A stretch of DNA of 37,889 bases from Betaproteobacteria bacterium (GCA_025360705.1 JANYBQ010000403.1:1-37889), one strand, 5' to 3'; positions 10,271-19,311 are shown, counted from the first letter of the stretch. Numbers and translations are program-made. Notes: generated by a model not told the origin, from the sequence alone.

Positions 10271-10302
10271 TTGCGCGTCCGCGAGGCCACTTGGCACTGC
10301 TC

Positions 10303-13300
10303 CTAGCTGGCGGCCTGCTCGAACGGCAGCGTCATGTTACGCAAGTCGCGTTTGGTCTCTACCAATACCAGCGGACCGTCGTCGATTGCAACTGCCGCGG
10401 CGCGTTCACGCGGCACATGGATGGCCTGGGGCTGAGCTGCCATGGCGGCCTGCGCGGCACTGATTTTGTCGGCATCGGAGTTGACCCAGTTCAGGCCACT
10501 GCTATGGGCCACCTGCGCCAGCTCGTCCATGGGCAGGACAAACTGCTGCACTTTCGGCAGACCGGCGGCGCCGGCCGGTGTTATCAAGCTCGGAACGTTC
10601 ACCGTATGCGCTCCGTTCGCCAGTGGTTTGCTCAGCGCAGGGACGTTTGCAGGGACATTTTCACGGTGATCCTGCTGCACGGTTGGCGAAAAACCTTCCA
10701 GCGCCTGCTGCTCGCGCGCAGGACGTTCCTGGCGTTGTTCTCTCTGGCCCATACCCGCGTGGCGCGTGTCCTCGCCTTCACGCGCCGGACGGTCGTTGCG
10801 CGGACCGCGTTCACGACCGTAGCGGTCGCGCGAACGCTTTTCACGCTGTTCCCCGTTGTCGCCAGGTGTCATCGATTGCCCGGCGCCGGCCGGCGTATTG
10901 CCTTGCTCCGCGTTGTCAGCGCGCGACGGCATGGCCGAGCCATCTGGCTGCGCGGGCGCATCGCTTGCATGGCCCAACGCATCATTGGCCTCAGGCGGGA
11001 CGTTTTGGTCCTGGCGCGGCCGGCGTTCCGGCCGGCGCTCATTGCGTCCTTCCCGGCCTTCGCGATTTTCACGTCCCTCCCGCCCCTCGCGCCCTTCACG
11101 TGCTTCCACGCTGCGTTCCGGGCGAACATCGCCGCCATCATCAAGCCGCTCCGCCGAGCGTTCCGGCCGCGCGGCGCGGTCACTGTTGTCGATACGTTCG
11201 GCACCGCGTTCACCGCGTCCACGTTCGCCTCGCCCACCCCGCTCACTGTTGCGCGCGGGCCGTTCCGAGCGCTGCTCGCCTCTGGACGCATCGCCAGGAG
11301 CGAGGGCTCCTGCTGCGTTTTGGCCGGCGCCGGCGTCTCCCGCCATGGGTGCGCCGTCAGCGTCCATACGTTCCCGTTGTCCTTGCGCGGAACGTTCACC
11401 GCGTCCCCTTCCGCCACGTCCGCCCCGACTACGTCCTTCACCGCGGCCTTCGCCCCTTCCTTCACGACTTTCGGGACGACCATCGGCACGAGGACCGTCG
11501 CGCGACTCCGGACGCCGCGCGTCGCGGGCAGGCCGTGTATCGACTGCATCTTCGGTAGCGATCGGCTGTGGAGCCCTGGCCGGAAAGGGCGTTGAGCCCG
11601 GCGTGACAAACAGGTTCTTGATCCAGCCGAAAAATCCTTTTTCGGCAGTGGCCGGCGTCGACGCGGCTACCACTGTTGCAGGCGCCGGGCGCGGCGCTGG
11701 TGCGGGTGGTGGTTTGACCGCTTCCGGCCGAGGCGCGGCGGCCGGTGCCGGTGCATCGGGCAAGACGCCCTTGATGAGGGGCGTCTGCTTGTTGGTGGGC
11801 TCTTGCGAGCGGCGCGTCACCGAGGGGGAATCTTCCGCCTCTTCGGCCATTTTGTAGCTGACTTCCATGCCGTCCAGGCGCGGATCGTCGTGTTTGAGTC
11901 GCTCAAGTTTGTAGTTGGGCGTTTCCAGCGTCTTGTTCGGCACCATCAGCACGTTGATGCGTTGCTTGAGTTCGATTTTGGCAATCTCGGTGCGTTTTTC
12001 GTTGAGCAGGAAAGATGCCACGTCCACCGGCACCTGGCACAACACCGAAGCCGTGTTGTCCTTGAGCGATTCCTCCTGAATGATGCGCAGAATTTGCAGC
12101 GCCGAACTTTCAGTGTCTCGGATATGGCCCGATCCGCCGCAACGCGGGCAGGGAATCGAAGCCCCTTCGCTGAGCGCCGGGCGCAGGCGTTGGCGGCTCA
12201 TTTCCATCAGGCCGAATTTGCTGATCGAACCGAACTGCACGCGCGCGCGGTCCTGCCGCAAGGCGTCGCGCAGGCGGTTTTCGACGTCGCGCCGGTTGCG
12301 GCTTTCCTCCATGTCGATAAAGTCGATAACTATCAGGCCGCCCAGGTCGCGCAGGCGCATCTGGCGTGCCACTTCTTCAGCCGCTTCCAGGTTGGTACGG
12401 GTGGCGGTTTCTTCGATGTCGCCGCCGCGGATGGCGCGTGCGGAGTTGACGTCCACCGACACCAGCGCCTCGGTGTGGTCGATCACGATCGCGCCGCCGC
12501 TGGGTAGTTGCACCGTGCGGGCGTAAGCCGATTCGATCTGATGTTCGATCTGGAAACGCGAGAACAGCGGGGCGTCGTCGCGGTAACGTTTGACGCGCGC
12601 CGCATGTTCCGGCATCACGTGCGCCATGAATTGCTGCGCCTGGTCGTACACGTCGTCGGTGTCGATCAGGATGTCACCGATGTCATGGTTGAAGTAATCG
12701 CGAATCGCGCGAATCACCAGCGAGGATTCCTGATAAATCAGATAGGCGCCCTTGCCGCCCTTGGCCGCGCCGTCGATGGCGTTCCAGAGCTTGAGCAGGT
12801 AGTTCAAGTCCCATTGCAGTTCCGGCGCCGTGCGGCCGATGCCGGCAGTGCGGGCAATGATGCTCATGCCGTTGGGGTATTCGAGTTGGTCGAGTGCTTC
12901 TTTTAGCTCGGCCCGGTCGTCGCCTTCGATGCGGCGCGATACGCCGCCACCGCGCGGGTTATTGGGCATCAGCACGACGTAGCGGCCGGCCAGCGATACA
13001 AAGGTGGTTAGCGCCGCGCCCTTGTTGCCGCGTTCTTCTTTTTCCACCTGCACCAGCAATTCCTGGCCCTCCCGAATCGCATCCTGGATCCGCGCCTGGT
13101 TGACCTGCACACCGGCGGCGAAATACGTGCGCGATATTTCCTTGAACGGCAGGAAGCCGTGGCGGTCTTCGCCGTAATCGACGAAGCAGGCTTCGAGCGA
13201 GGGCTCGACGCGGGTCACGACCGCTTTATAGATATTGCCCTTGCGCTGCTCGCGCCCTTCGATTTCAATTTCATAGTCGAGCAGTTTTTGCCCGTCGACA

Positions 13301-13353
13301 ATCGCCAACCGGCGTTCCTCTGCCTGGGTGGCGTTGATCAGCATCCGTTTCAT
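10303..13353 (-). CDS. rne: Ribonuclease E
   Basis: Essential endoribonuclease for mRNA decay and for rRNA and tRNA processing, and the scaffold of the degradosome. The 1016-residue product begins [15 protein letters not shown]. An S1 domain lies at about 36-118. The catalytic core has Asp in VSVDVNSAR near 301 and in VIDFIDM at 344/347. The zinc link [10 protein letters not shown] lies near 402-412. From about residue 530 the chain is a disordered scaffold of Pro/Ala, then Arg/Glu/Gly-rich blocks. The ATG at 13353 has a good ribosome binding site, AAAAAGGA, 8 bases upstream; an upstream in-frame start would add 27 residues unlike the family. Divergence from rluC is shared with E. coli, where RNase E represses itself through its leader. 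Confidence 0.97.
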   Translation of the reverse strand: MKRMLINATQAEERRLAIVDGQKLLDYEIEIEGREQRKGNIYKAVVTRVEPSLEACFVDYGEDRHGFLPFKEISRTYFAAGVQVNQARIQDAIREGQELLVQVEKEERGNKGAALTTFVSLAGRYVVLMPNNPRGGGVSRRIEGDDRAELKEALDQLEYPNGMSIIARTAGIGRTAPELQWDLNYLLKLWNAIDGAAKGGKGAYLIYQESSLVIRAIRDYFNHDIGDILIDTDDVYDQAQQFMAHVMPEHAARVKRYRDDAPLFSRFQIEHQIESAYARTVQLPSGGAIVIDHTEALVSVDVNSARAIRGGDIEETATRTNLEAAEEVARQMRLRDLGGLIVIDFIDMEESRNRRDVENRLRDALRQDRARVQFGSISKFGLMEMSRQRLRPALSEGASIPCPRCGGSGHIRDTESSALQILRIIQEESLKDNTASVLCQVPVDVASFLLNEKRTEIAKIELKQRINVLMVPNKTLETPNYKLERLKHDDPRLDGMEVSYKMAEEAEDSPSVTRRSQEPTNKQTPLIKGVLPDAPAPAAAPRPEAVKPPPAPAPRPAPATVVAASTPATAEKGFFGWIKNLFVTPGSTPFPARAPQPIATEDAVDTRPARDARRPESRDGPRADGRPESREGRGEGRGEGRSRGGRGGRGRGERSAQGQRERMDADGAPMAGDAGAGQNAAGALAPGDASRGEQRSERPARNSERGGRGERGRGERGAERIDNSDRAARPERSAERLDDGGDVRPERSVEAREGREGREGRENREGREGRNERRPERRPRQDQNVPPEANDALGHASDAPAQPDGSAMPSRADNAEQGNTPAGAGQSMTPGDNGEQREKRSRDRYGRERGPRNDRPAREGEDTRHAGMGQREQRQERPAREQQALEGFSPTVQQDHRENVPANVPALSKPLANGAHTVNVPSLITPAGAAGLPKVQQFVLPMDELAQVAHSSGLNWVNSDADKISAAQAAMAAQPQAIHVPRERAAAVAIDDGPLVLVETKRDLRNMTLPFEQAAS
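11032..11118 (-). repeat. Degenerate 9-base tandem repeat in the rne scaffold region
   Basis: Consecutive codons read [27 protein letters not shown] in the RNase E C-terminal region, from tandem copies of a unit near GAAGGGCGC read on the minus strand. The copies are degenerate but in phase. Such units can gain or lose copies by slippage without shifting the frame. Arg-rich stretches here probably bind RNA. Confidence 0.6.
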
Positions 13354-13900
13354 GGTGCGTTCCTTTTTGCATGGAGTCCGACAAGCGCGGCCTTTTAGGG
13401 CGCTGCCTTGCTCCGGGTCTTGCGACCCCTTCACCTGCTCATGACGAGCAAACGATGCCTGGACGAACGGTTCGAGCCGATGGGAATGCGGGAAGCGCAG
13501 GACTCAAATAGTGAGTCGCGGCGTTGGCGCGGGGATGGGGGCGAGGGGATGCTGCCGTGAATGCGCCACGAGAACCGGGGCGTTTTTGGCGCGCCGTACG
13601 GGCGCCATGGGCCGATTCATGCCAAGAAGCAACGCAACGAAGCGCTGCGATGCGGCAAAAATCAGGCTTATCAACACAAACATTTCGCTTTGATCCGTCC
13701 GCCAGCTTAAGGCTGGCGGAACTTGGTATTCCATATCGGTGATTCAAATCGTCGGCGTACCGGTTTGCCATGGAGACCACCGCAAACAATTGGCTTGCGG
13801 TCTGTCTTGAAGCATCCCGGTGGCATCGACCTGCCAGCGAGTCTGTTAGTGGACTGTGGACTAAACTCCAGATAAATCAACCACTTGCAGCGCGTCGCTA
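13354..13900 (-). promoter_or_regulatory. Long structured 5' leader of rne
   Basis: This 547-base gap between the divergent rne and rluC has no convincing gene. Read on the minus strand it would be the rne leader. It contains a 9-bp perfect hairpin TCCGCCAGC/GCTGGCGGA at 13698-13720 with a 5-base loop, CCGCAA/TTGCGG at 13780-13800, and GACTCA/TGAGTC at 13501-13517. None has a T-run, so they do not look like terminators. E. coli rne has a leader of about 360 bases with hairpins through which RNase E controls its own mRNA; by analogy this leader may do the same. That role is inference. Confidence 0.5.
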
Positions 13901-14944
13901 GTGAAATACATTATAGGGGGCAATCCGCTTGCCCAGCCCGCGCAAGTCCGGACGATCATGGTCGATGCCGAAGATGCCGGCCAGCGTCTCGACAACTTCC
14001 TGATGCGCCATCTGAAAGGCGTCCCCAAGACCCACGTCTATCGCATCATTCGCAGCGGCGAGGTGCGTGTCAACAAAGGCCGGGCAACGGTGGACCGGCG
14101 CATTGCCGCCGGAGATGCCATCCGCCTGCCGCCTGTTCGCACCTCCCAACGGGCCGATGCGAAAGCCCAGCTTATTGCCGCGGGCAATGCCGGAAGCGAT
14201 CCAGCAGGCTTACCGGAAAGTTATGTGCCGGCCCGCGAATTCCCGGTACTGTTCGAGGACGATTGCCTGCTTGCGATAGACAAGCCGGCCGGTGTCGCTG
14301 TGCATGGCGGCTCGGGAGTGAGTTTTGGCGTGATCGAGCAGTTGCGCATGGCGCGGCCGCAGGCCCGGTTCCTGGAGCTGGTGCACCGGCTCGACCGCGA
14401 GACCAGCGGCATCTTGCTGGTTGCCAAGAAACGCAGTGCGCTAAAACATCTCCAGGACCAGTTTCGTGAGCGCGAAACCGGCAAAACCTATCTGGCTTTG
14501 GTCGCGGGCCAATGGCCGGAAAAGCTAAAAGTTCTGGACCAGTCTTTGCACAAGTACCTGATGCCGGATGGCGAGCGCCGCGTCGAGGTAGTAGCCAAAG
14601 ACCATCCCGATGCGATGCCGTCCCTTACGCTCGTGAAGGCCACTCGCGCGGGCGCTGGGTTCACGCTGCTGGAAGTGACGATCAAGACCGGCCGCACGCA
14701 CCAGATACGGGTTCATCTTGCCGCTGAAGGCATGCCGATCGCAGGTGACGGAAAATATGGAAATTTCGACCTCAACAAATCTCTCCAGCGCGCTGGTGCC
14801 GTTGTGCCGTTGCGGCGCATGTTTCTGCATGCATGGCGGTTACAGTTCAACCATCCCGTCAGTGGCGAACGCATCCAGTTGCTGGCGAATTTGTCATCGG
14901 ACCTCATGCAATTTCTTGACCATGTCGCGCCTCCTGCCCCCTGA
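13901..14944 (+). CDS. rluC: 23S rRNA pseudouridine synthase, RluC type
   Basis: Isomerises uridines of 23S rRNA; E. coli RluC acts at 955, 2504 and 2580. An S4 RNA-binding domain spans about 26-80 (AGQRLDNFL, GEVRVNKGR). The RluA-family catalytic domain follows, with Asp165 in HRLDRETSG, VHGGSG at 135-140 and GRTHQIRVH near 266-274. The 347-residue length assumes the GTG at 13901, which keeps VRTIMVDAEDAGQR aligned with E. coli VKIVAITADEAGQR but has no ribosome binding site. The alternative ATG at 13958 would lose 19 residues. The C-terminus overlaps the next gene by 23 bases. Divergent from rne, as in E. coli. Confidence 0.94.
   Translation: MKYIIGGNPLAQPAQVRTIMVDAEDAGQRLDNFLMRHLKGVPKTHVYRIIRSGEVRVNKGRATVDRRIAAGDAIRLPPVRTSQRADAKAQLIAAGNAGSDPAGLPESYVPAREFPVLFEDDCLLAIDKPAGVAVHGGSGVSFGVIEQLRMARPQARFLELVHRLDRETSGILLVAKKRSALKHLQDQFRERETGKTYLALVAGQWPEKLKVLDQSLHKYLMPDGERRVEVVAKDHPDAMPSLTLVKATRAGAGFTLLEVTIKTGRTHQIRVHLAAEGMPIAGDGKYGNFDLNKSLQRAGAVVPLRRMFLHAWRLQFNHPVSGERIQLLANLSSDLMQFLDHVAPPAP
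13910..13915 (-). promoter_or_regulatory. Candidate -10 box for rne
   Basis: A perfect TATAAT on the minus strand lies within the first codons of rluC. Transcription from it would start near 13903 and give an rne leader of about 550 bases. No -35 box is visible at 16-18 bases spacing, which weakens the call. Confidence 0.35.
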
Positions 14945-15632
14945 CTCGCGGGATGTTCCAAACCCCGATCGCAAGCGGATAAGGGCATTTGACTTGATCG
15001 CATTCGATTGGGACGGCACCCTGTTCGACTCCACCGCCATCATCGCGCGCTGTATTCAGGCGGCCGTGCGTGATGTCGGTGGCGCGGTTCCCACCGATGC
15101 CGCGGCCTCGCATGTCATCGGCCTTGGATTCGCGCAGGCACTTGCTTACGCTGCGCCGGATGTGCCTAAGGAAAAGTATCCCGAGTTGGGTGCGCGCTAT
15201 CGCCATCACTATCTGGCGCATATCAATGACATCAGCCTGTTCGACGGCGTCTTGCCGATGCTGGCTGAACTCAAGGCGCGCCAGCACTGGCTTGCCGTAG
15301 CCACTGGCAAGAGCCGCCAGGGGCTGGATGCGGCACTGCAAGCGGTGCAGTTACAAGGGCTATTCGATGCGTCGCGTACCGCCGACCGGACTGCCGGCAA
15401 GCCCGATCCACGCATGTTGATCGAATTGATGCGCGAGTTCGGGGTCGACCCGTCCCGTGTATTGATGATCGGCGACACCACGCACGATCTTCAAATGGCG
15501 CTCAATGCCGGATGCGCAAGTGTTGGTGTCAGTTACGGCGCCCACCAGCCGGACGCGTTTGAAGTTTTGCGGCCCCGCTTTATCGCGCATTCGGTAAAGG
15601 AACTGCATGCTTGGCTGGGTGCCAACGCCTGA
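14922..15632 (+). CDS. HAD-family hydrolase, phosphoglycolate phosphatase-like
   Basis: Cytoplasmic HAD-IA phosphatase of 236 residues. Motif I is FDWDGTLFDS with nucleophile Asp29 and acid Asp31, motif II is the Thr in VATGKSRQ, and motif IV is GDTTHDLQMA near 183-192. The closest named relatives are phosphoglycolate and pyrophosphate phosphatases, but the substrate cannot be read from sequence. The ATG at 14922 lies inside the end of rluC; the motif I position is consistent with this start, although the first 20 residues are not conserved-looking. The frequent pairing of such a HAD gene with rluC in betaproteobacteria has no known reason. Confidence 0.88.
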   Translation: MSRLLPPDSRDVPNPDRKRIRAFDLIAFDWDGTLFDSTAIIARCIQAAVRDVGGAVPTDAAASHVIGLGFAQALAYAAPDVPKEKYPELGARYRHHYLAHINDISLFDGVLPMLAELKARQHWLAVATGKSRQGLDAALQAVQLQGLFDASRTADRTAGKPDPRMLIELMREFGVDPSRVLMIGDTTHDLQMALNAGCASVGVSYGAHQPDAFEVLRPRFIAHSVKELHAWLGANA

Positions 15633-15641
15633 GCCTGAGCC

Positions 15642-16007
15642 ATGTCCCATGCCATTGCGCTTTGCAGTTCCACCGCTCTGGAAAATAGTGGCTTGGCCGT
15701 GGCTTTTGAGGTGATTTACCACGGCCAAACCTGTCGCGCATTCGCGGTGCGTTACGATGGGCAAGCCTACGCTTATCTCAATCGTTGCGGTCATATTCCG
15801 ATGGAAATGGATTCCCGGCCGGACCGCTTTTTCGACATCACCGGGCATTGGTTGATCTGCGCCATCCACGGCGCCATGTACCAGCCGCGAAGCGGTGCCT
15901 GTTTCGCGGGACCATGCCGCGGCGGCCTGGTCAGGATCGTGCTGGAAGAGCGTGATGGTGTCGTGCACTGGCATACTGCGCACAATCTGAAACCCGTTGA
16001 ACAATGA
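15642..16007 (+). CDS. Small Rieske [2Fe-2S] protein
   Basis: A 121-residue single-domain Rieske ferredoxin. The cluster ligands are Cys49 and His51 in NRCGHIP, and Cys73 and His76 in ICAIHGAMY, giving the C-x-H and C-x-x-H pair. The C-terminal part (residues 84-121) completes the beta fold. There is no signal peptide and no catalytic domain, so it is likely a soluble electron carrier or an accessory subunit. It starts 9 bases after the HAD gene and its stop is one base from the next start, so it is part of the operon. Its redox partner is unknown. Confidence 0.92.
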   Translation: MSHAIALCSSTALENSGLAVAFEVIYHGQTCRAFAVRYDGQAYAYLNRCGHIPMEMDSRPDRFFDITGHWLICAIHGAMYQPRSGACFAGPCRGGLVRIVLEERDGVVHWHTAHNLKPVEQ

Positions 16008-16008
16008 T

Positions 16009-16992
16009 ATGACCGACCCCACGGAACCCGAAAATTCGCCACTACCCGCGCGCGCCGCACAGGGCAACCCTGGATGGGAACGCGATGTGCTGGAAAAATT
16101 GGCGTTTGCCGCGCTGCAAGAACAACGCGCGGCCCGACGCTGGCGCACTTTTGTGCGGCTGGCCTGGCTGGTGTTTCTGGCGGTGGCGGCCTGGATCGCG
16201 GTGCATCGCAGCGGTGCGGCAACGGATGTGACCACGCCGCACACCGCGCTGGTGGAAATAAAGGGCGAGATAGCCTCCGGCGGTGAAGCCAGTGCGGATG
16301 TGGTCCTGACGGCGGTGCGTGCGGCGTTTGAAGATGAGGGTGCGCAGGCATTGGTGTTGCTGATCAATTCTCCGGGCGGCAGCCCGGTGCAAGCCGGCAT
16401 CATCAACGACGAACTGAGACGGCTCAAGGCCAAATACAACAAGCCGGTTTACGCCGTGGTGGAAGAGACCTGCGCGTCGGCGGCCTACTACATCGCGGTG
16501 GCCGCGGACCGGATATTTGTCGACAAGGCAAGTGTGGTGGGCAGCATCGGTGTGCTGATGGATGGTTTTGGCTTTACCGGCTTGATGGACAAACTGGGAG
16601 TAGAGCGCAGGCTGCTGACGGCGGGCGAAAACAAGGGCTTTCTGGACCCGTTCAGCCCGCAGACCGAGCGCCAGCGCGCCTTCGCATTGGCCATGCTGGA
16701 CCAGATTCACAAGCAGTTCATCGACGCGGTCAAGACCGGAAGAGGCAAACGCCTGAAGGAAACCCCCGAAACCTTCAGCGGTCTGTTCTGGACCGGACAG
16801 CAGGCAGTGGAAATGGGCTTGGCCGACCAGTTGGGCAATCTTGATTTTGTGGCCCGCGAGATCGTCAAGGCGGAAGATATCGTGGATTACACCCGGCGCG
16901 AGAACGTGGCCGAACGCCTGGTCAAGCGTTTTGGCGCGGCTATCGGAGACGGTGCGATCCATGCGCTGAAAGCGATTCCGGCGTTGCGGTAG
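16009..16992 (+). CDS. sppA: Signal peptide peptidase SppA-like, peptidase S49
   Basis: Membrane-bound serine protease that clears cleaved signal peptides. The 327-residue short form has one transmembrane helix near residues 50-66 and the S49 core with LINSPGGSP (118-126). The likely nucleophile is Ser157 in CASAAYY and the general base Lys209 in GENKGFLDPF. The Ser-Lys spacing of 52 equals that of Bacillus SppA (Ser147/Lys199). I chose the ATG at 16009, one base after the Rieske stop; a TTG at 15997 is in frame but overlaps. Last gene of the rluC operon. Confidence 0.93.
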   Translation: MTDPTEPENSPLPARAAQGNPGWERDVLEKLAFAALQEQRAARRWRTFVRLAWLVFLAVAAWIAVHRSGAATDVTTPHTALVEIKGEIASGGEASADVVLTAVRAAFEDEGAQALVLLINSPGGSPVQAGIINDELRRLKAKYNKPVYAVVEETCASAAYYIAVAADRIFVDKASVVGSIGVLMDGFGFTGLMDKLGVERRLLTAGENKGFLDPFSPQTERQRAFALAMLDQIHKQFIDAVKTGRGKRLKETPETFSGLFWTGQQAVEMGLADQLGNLDFVAREIVKAEDIVDYTRRENVAERLVKRFGAAIGDGAIHALKAIPALR

Positions 16993-17029
16993 CTTTTCGT
17001 CGTTCGCTTCCGCAAATACACGCGCGCCG

Positions 17030-17842
17030 CTATCCGCCGATGGCGAATACGGCTGGCGTGGAATTATCTGGCCCCCAGCCGTGATTGCGCCAGTTGGCAA
17101 CCGTTGCGCTAAAGGAATGCGCGGTTGGCAAAGTCAAACCGCTGTTTACCGAGAGCCGGGTCGAAGGCGCAAGGGTCTGCAGCAAGGTTTGCATCATTGC
17201 GGCGTTGCGGTAAGGCGTTTCAATAAACAACTGGGTCTGACCTTCTTTGAGGCATAAGCCCTCCAGTTCGCGCACGCGTCGTGTACGCGCGCTTGGGTCC
17301 TGGGGCAAATAACCCACGAAAGCAAAGTTCTGGCCGTTCAGGCCGCTGGCAGCCAGTCCCAGCAAAATCGACACCGGTCCTACCAGCGGCACAACCGTCA
17401 GTCCCAGGTCATGCGCGGCGCGCACCACCGACGATCCCGGGTCGGCGATGGCCGGCATACCGGCTTCGCTGACCAATCCGATGTCATGACCTGACAGGGC
17501 AGGCGCCAGCAGCGGCCGCGCGTCGAACTCTCCGTGGTGGTCGCCTTTTTTGTGCACGGCTCGGGGTAGCTCTTGAATGTGCAAGGCCTGAAGCTCAACG
17601 GACAAAGACTGGAAAACATGGACCCGTTTCAGGTAGGCGCGGGTGGTTTTGGCGTTTTCGCAGATCCAGTATTGCAGGCGGGAAGCTGCCAGCAATGTGC
17701 CTGCCGGGATCGCGTCCTGCAACGGAGCCTGCTCGTCGCAGCCGAAGTCCAGGGGTGCCGGAACCAGCAAAAGCCGGCCGGTTTTTGGTGCACGCGCCGA
17801 GTCTGGCTTGGCGCCGGAATTGGATGGACTCGGTGCGCTCAC
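17030..17842 (-). CDS. RsmI-like SAM-dependent methyltransferase
   Basis: Tetrapyrrole-methylase fold protein of 270 residues, related to the 16S rRNA 2'-O-methyltransferase RsmI. It shares SEAGMPAIADPG (125-136), VPLVGPVSILLGLAASGL near 151-168 and FVGYLPQD with RsmI. It lacks the N-terminal RsmI pattern that contains AEDTR; here that place reads AASRLQYW. It is therefore probably a paralogue rather than RsmI itself, and its substrate is unknown. The start ATG overlaps the maf stop by four bases, so the two are translationally coupled. Convergent with sppA across 37 bases. Confidence 0.85.
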   Translation of the reverse strand: MSAPSPSNSGAKPDSARAPKTGRLLLVPAPLDFGCDEQAPLQDAIPAGTLLAASRLQYWICENAKTTRAYLKRVHVFQSLSVELQALHIQELPRAVHKKGDHHGEFDARPLLAPALSGHDIGLVSEAGMPAIADPGSSVVRAAHDLGLTVVPLVGPVSILLGLAASGLNGQNFAFVGYLPQDPSARTRRVRELEGLCLKEGQTQLFIETPYRNAAMMQTLLQTLAPSTRLSVNSGLTLPTAHSFSATVANWRNHGWGPDNSTPAVFAIGG

Positions 17843-18432
17843 AGCAGGATCAGTCCCGCAGCGCGCAACAGGCGGCAGGTCCGGATCAGGGGTAAGCCCA
17901 CCAGAGCGGTCGGGTCGTCGCTGTCGATGGAGTCGAGCAAGGCGATCCCCAAGCCCTCGCTTTTCGCGCTGCCCGCGCAGTCGTAGGGCCGCTCGGCCAG
18001 CAAATAGGCTTCAATTTCAAAGTCTTCAAGCGTGCGGAATAACACCTGCACCTGGGCCAATTCCATTTGCGCGAATTGGGTCGCTTCACAGACCACGGCC
18101 ACCGCGGTCTGAAATACGACGCGCTGTCCACGCATGCGTCGCAGTTGCGCCACCGCGGCCGCATGTTCCAGCGGCTTGCCGATGGTTTCGCCGTTGAGTT
18201 CGGCTACCTGATCGGATCCGATCACGACAGCTTGCGGGAACCGAACCGCGACCGCGCGCGCCTTGGCCATGGCGAGGCGGCGCGCGAGCTGCCGTGGTTC
18301 TTCATTGGCAATCGGAGTCTCGTCAACTTCGGGTGCCACCACGTCGAATGGAATTCGCAGGCGAGCCAGTAATTCGCGCCGATAGGCCGACGTCGAACCC
18401 AGTATCAATGAACGCACGAGAGAGGGACGCAT
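17839..18432 (-). CDS. Maf-like nucleoside triphosphate pyrophosphatase
   Basis: House-cleaning pyrophosphatase of the Maf/YceF family, which hydrolyses modified or non-canonical nucleotides. Motifs are ILGSTSAYRRELL near the N-terminus with the STSxxR phosphate-binding residues (13-18), EVDET (35-39), SDQVAELNGETIGKP with Asp74, and a C-terminal glycine-containing SAKSEGLG. The length of 197 is typical. In E. coli the YceF subgroup, which prefers m7GTP, is also beside the yceD-rpmF cluster, and this gene is divergent from yceD here, so YceF is the likely subgroup. The intergenic space is only 25 bases, so promoters must lie within neighbouring coding sequence. Confidence 0.93.
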   Translation of the reverse strand: MRPSLVRSLILGSTSAYRRELLARLRIPFDVVAPEVDETPIANEEPRQLARRLAMAKARAVAVRFPQAVVIGSDQVAELNGETIGKPLEHAAAVAQLRRMRGQRVVFQTAVAVVCEATQFAQMELAQVQVLFRTLEDFEIEAYLLAERPYDCAGSAKSEGLGIALLDSIDSDDPTALVGLPLIRTCRLLRAAGLILL

Positions 18433-18457
18433 ACATCGATTCTCTTACACTGCGGGC

Positions 18458-19015
18458 ATGAAACACGAGTTCGCCTCCTTACCTCTTGACCCGCGCGCTT
18501 TTGCGCAGTCGTCCGGACAGTTGACCGGCAAGGAAAGCTTGACCCGTTACCAGCGGATTGCGCAGGATTGCCTGCAACACGGGCAAGGCTCGACGGTCGC
18601 GTGGTCCGCACGTGGCGAGATGCGGGCCGACCACCTGGGTCATGAAGAGATCTGGCTACATTTGCATGCGGATGCGAACGCCCCCATGATTTGTCAGCGC
18701 TGTCTTGAGGTGGTAGACATTCCGTTAGCGGTAGACCGTTGGTTTCGATTTGTGGCGGATGAGGAAACCGCTGCGGCACAGGACGACGACGCAGCTGAAG
18801 ACCTGTTGGTTTTGACGGGAGATTTCGATCTTCAACAATTGATCGAAGACGAATTGGTACTTGAATTGCCTTTAGTCGCGCGCCATGAAGTTTGTCCCAC
18901 GCAGCCACCAAACACCGCAAGCGATGCGGAATTCGGGATCGCGGTGGCCGGGCGGCCGAATCCGTTTGCGGTGCTGGCGCAGTTGCGCCTGGGCAAATCC
19001 AGAATTGAAAAGTAG
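18458..19015 (+). CDS. yceD: YceD / DUF177 family protein
   Basis: Conserved 185-residue protein found upstream of rpmF in many bacteria, implicated in 23S rRNA accumulation or processing in plants and bacteria, with unclear mechanism. Visible family signs are the CQRC pair (Cys79, Cys82), the acidic stretch at about 100-120, the DLQQLIEDELVLELPLV segment, the HEVCP motif with Cys near 147, and the C-terminal NPFAVLAQLRLGK. It is the leading gene of the rpmF-plsX-fab cluster. Confidence 0.92.
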   Translation: MKHEFASLPLDPRAFAQSSGQLTGKESLTRYQRIAQDCLQHGQGSTVAWSARGEMRADHLGHEEIWLHLHADANAPMICQRCLEVVDIPLAVDRWFRFVADEETAAAQDDDAAEDLLVLTGDFDLQQLIEDELVLELPLVARHEVCPTQPPNTASDAEFGIAVAGRPNPFAVLAQLRLGKSRIEK

Positions 19016-19020
19016 TGGGC

Positions 19021-19026
19021 TATAAT
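19021..19026 (+). promoter_or_regulatory. Candidate -10 box for rpmF
   Basis: A perfect TATAAT lies six bases after the yceD stop and 85 bases before the rpmF start. The -35 region at 17-base spacing is weak, and a TTGAAA at 19005 is too close. It likely gives L32 its own strong transcript within the cluster. Confidence 0.5.
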
Positions 19027-19111
19027 CAAAGGCTTGGCGCGATTTTCCCGAAGCGCGCACCGAACAACCCTGTGCGGCAGACACGGCTGCACAAAGCCTT
19101 AGGAGCGGATC

Positions 19112-19294
19112 ATGGCCGTCCAGCAAAATAAAAAATCGCCTTCCAAACGCGGCATGCACCGTTCACACAATGCACTGGTGGTGCCCGGCATCGCCGTCGA
19201 ATCCACCACGGGTGAAGTCCATCTGCGCCATCATGTCAGCCCGACGGGGTTTTACCGTGGCCGCAAGGTAATAAAAACCAAGTCCGAAGCCTGA
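19112..19294 (+). CDS. rpmF: Ribosomal protein bL32
   Basis: Sixty-residue ribosomal protein of the large subunit. The N-terminus [19 protein letters not shown] is diagnostic, followed by a basic C-terminus with GFYRGRKVI. This form lacks the zinc-binding cysteines found in some L32 paralogues. A ribosome binding site TAGGAG lies about 9 bases upstream of the ATG. Confidence 0.98.
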   Translation: MAVQQNKKSPSKRGMHRSHNALVVPGIAVESTTGEVHLRHHVSPTGFYRGRKVIKTKSEA

Positions 19295-19311
19295 TAAATC
19301 CCATCATCATC

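Noticed and set aside
9823-11595. A 590-codon open frame on the plus strand opposite rne and the end of hemY
   Set aside because: It is an antisense shadow of the GC-rich Arg/Glu coding region of rne; its translation has no domain-like pattern and it crosses the end of hemY.
10856-11857. A 333-codon Ser/Arg/Pro-rich open frame on the plus strand
   Set aside because: Low-complexity mirror of the RNase E scaffold repeats, with no ribosome binding site.
13439-13789. A 116-codon open frame on the minus strand in the rne leader
   Set aside because: No recognisable motif, composition unlike neighbouring proteins, no ribosome binding site, and it overlaps the leader hairpins.
15642-16007. The Rieske protein as a dioxygenase subunit
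   Set aside because: It has only the cluster-binding domain and no oxygenase genes are adjacent.
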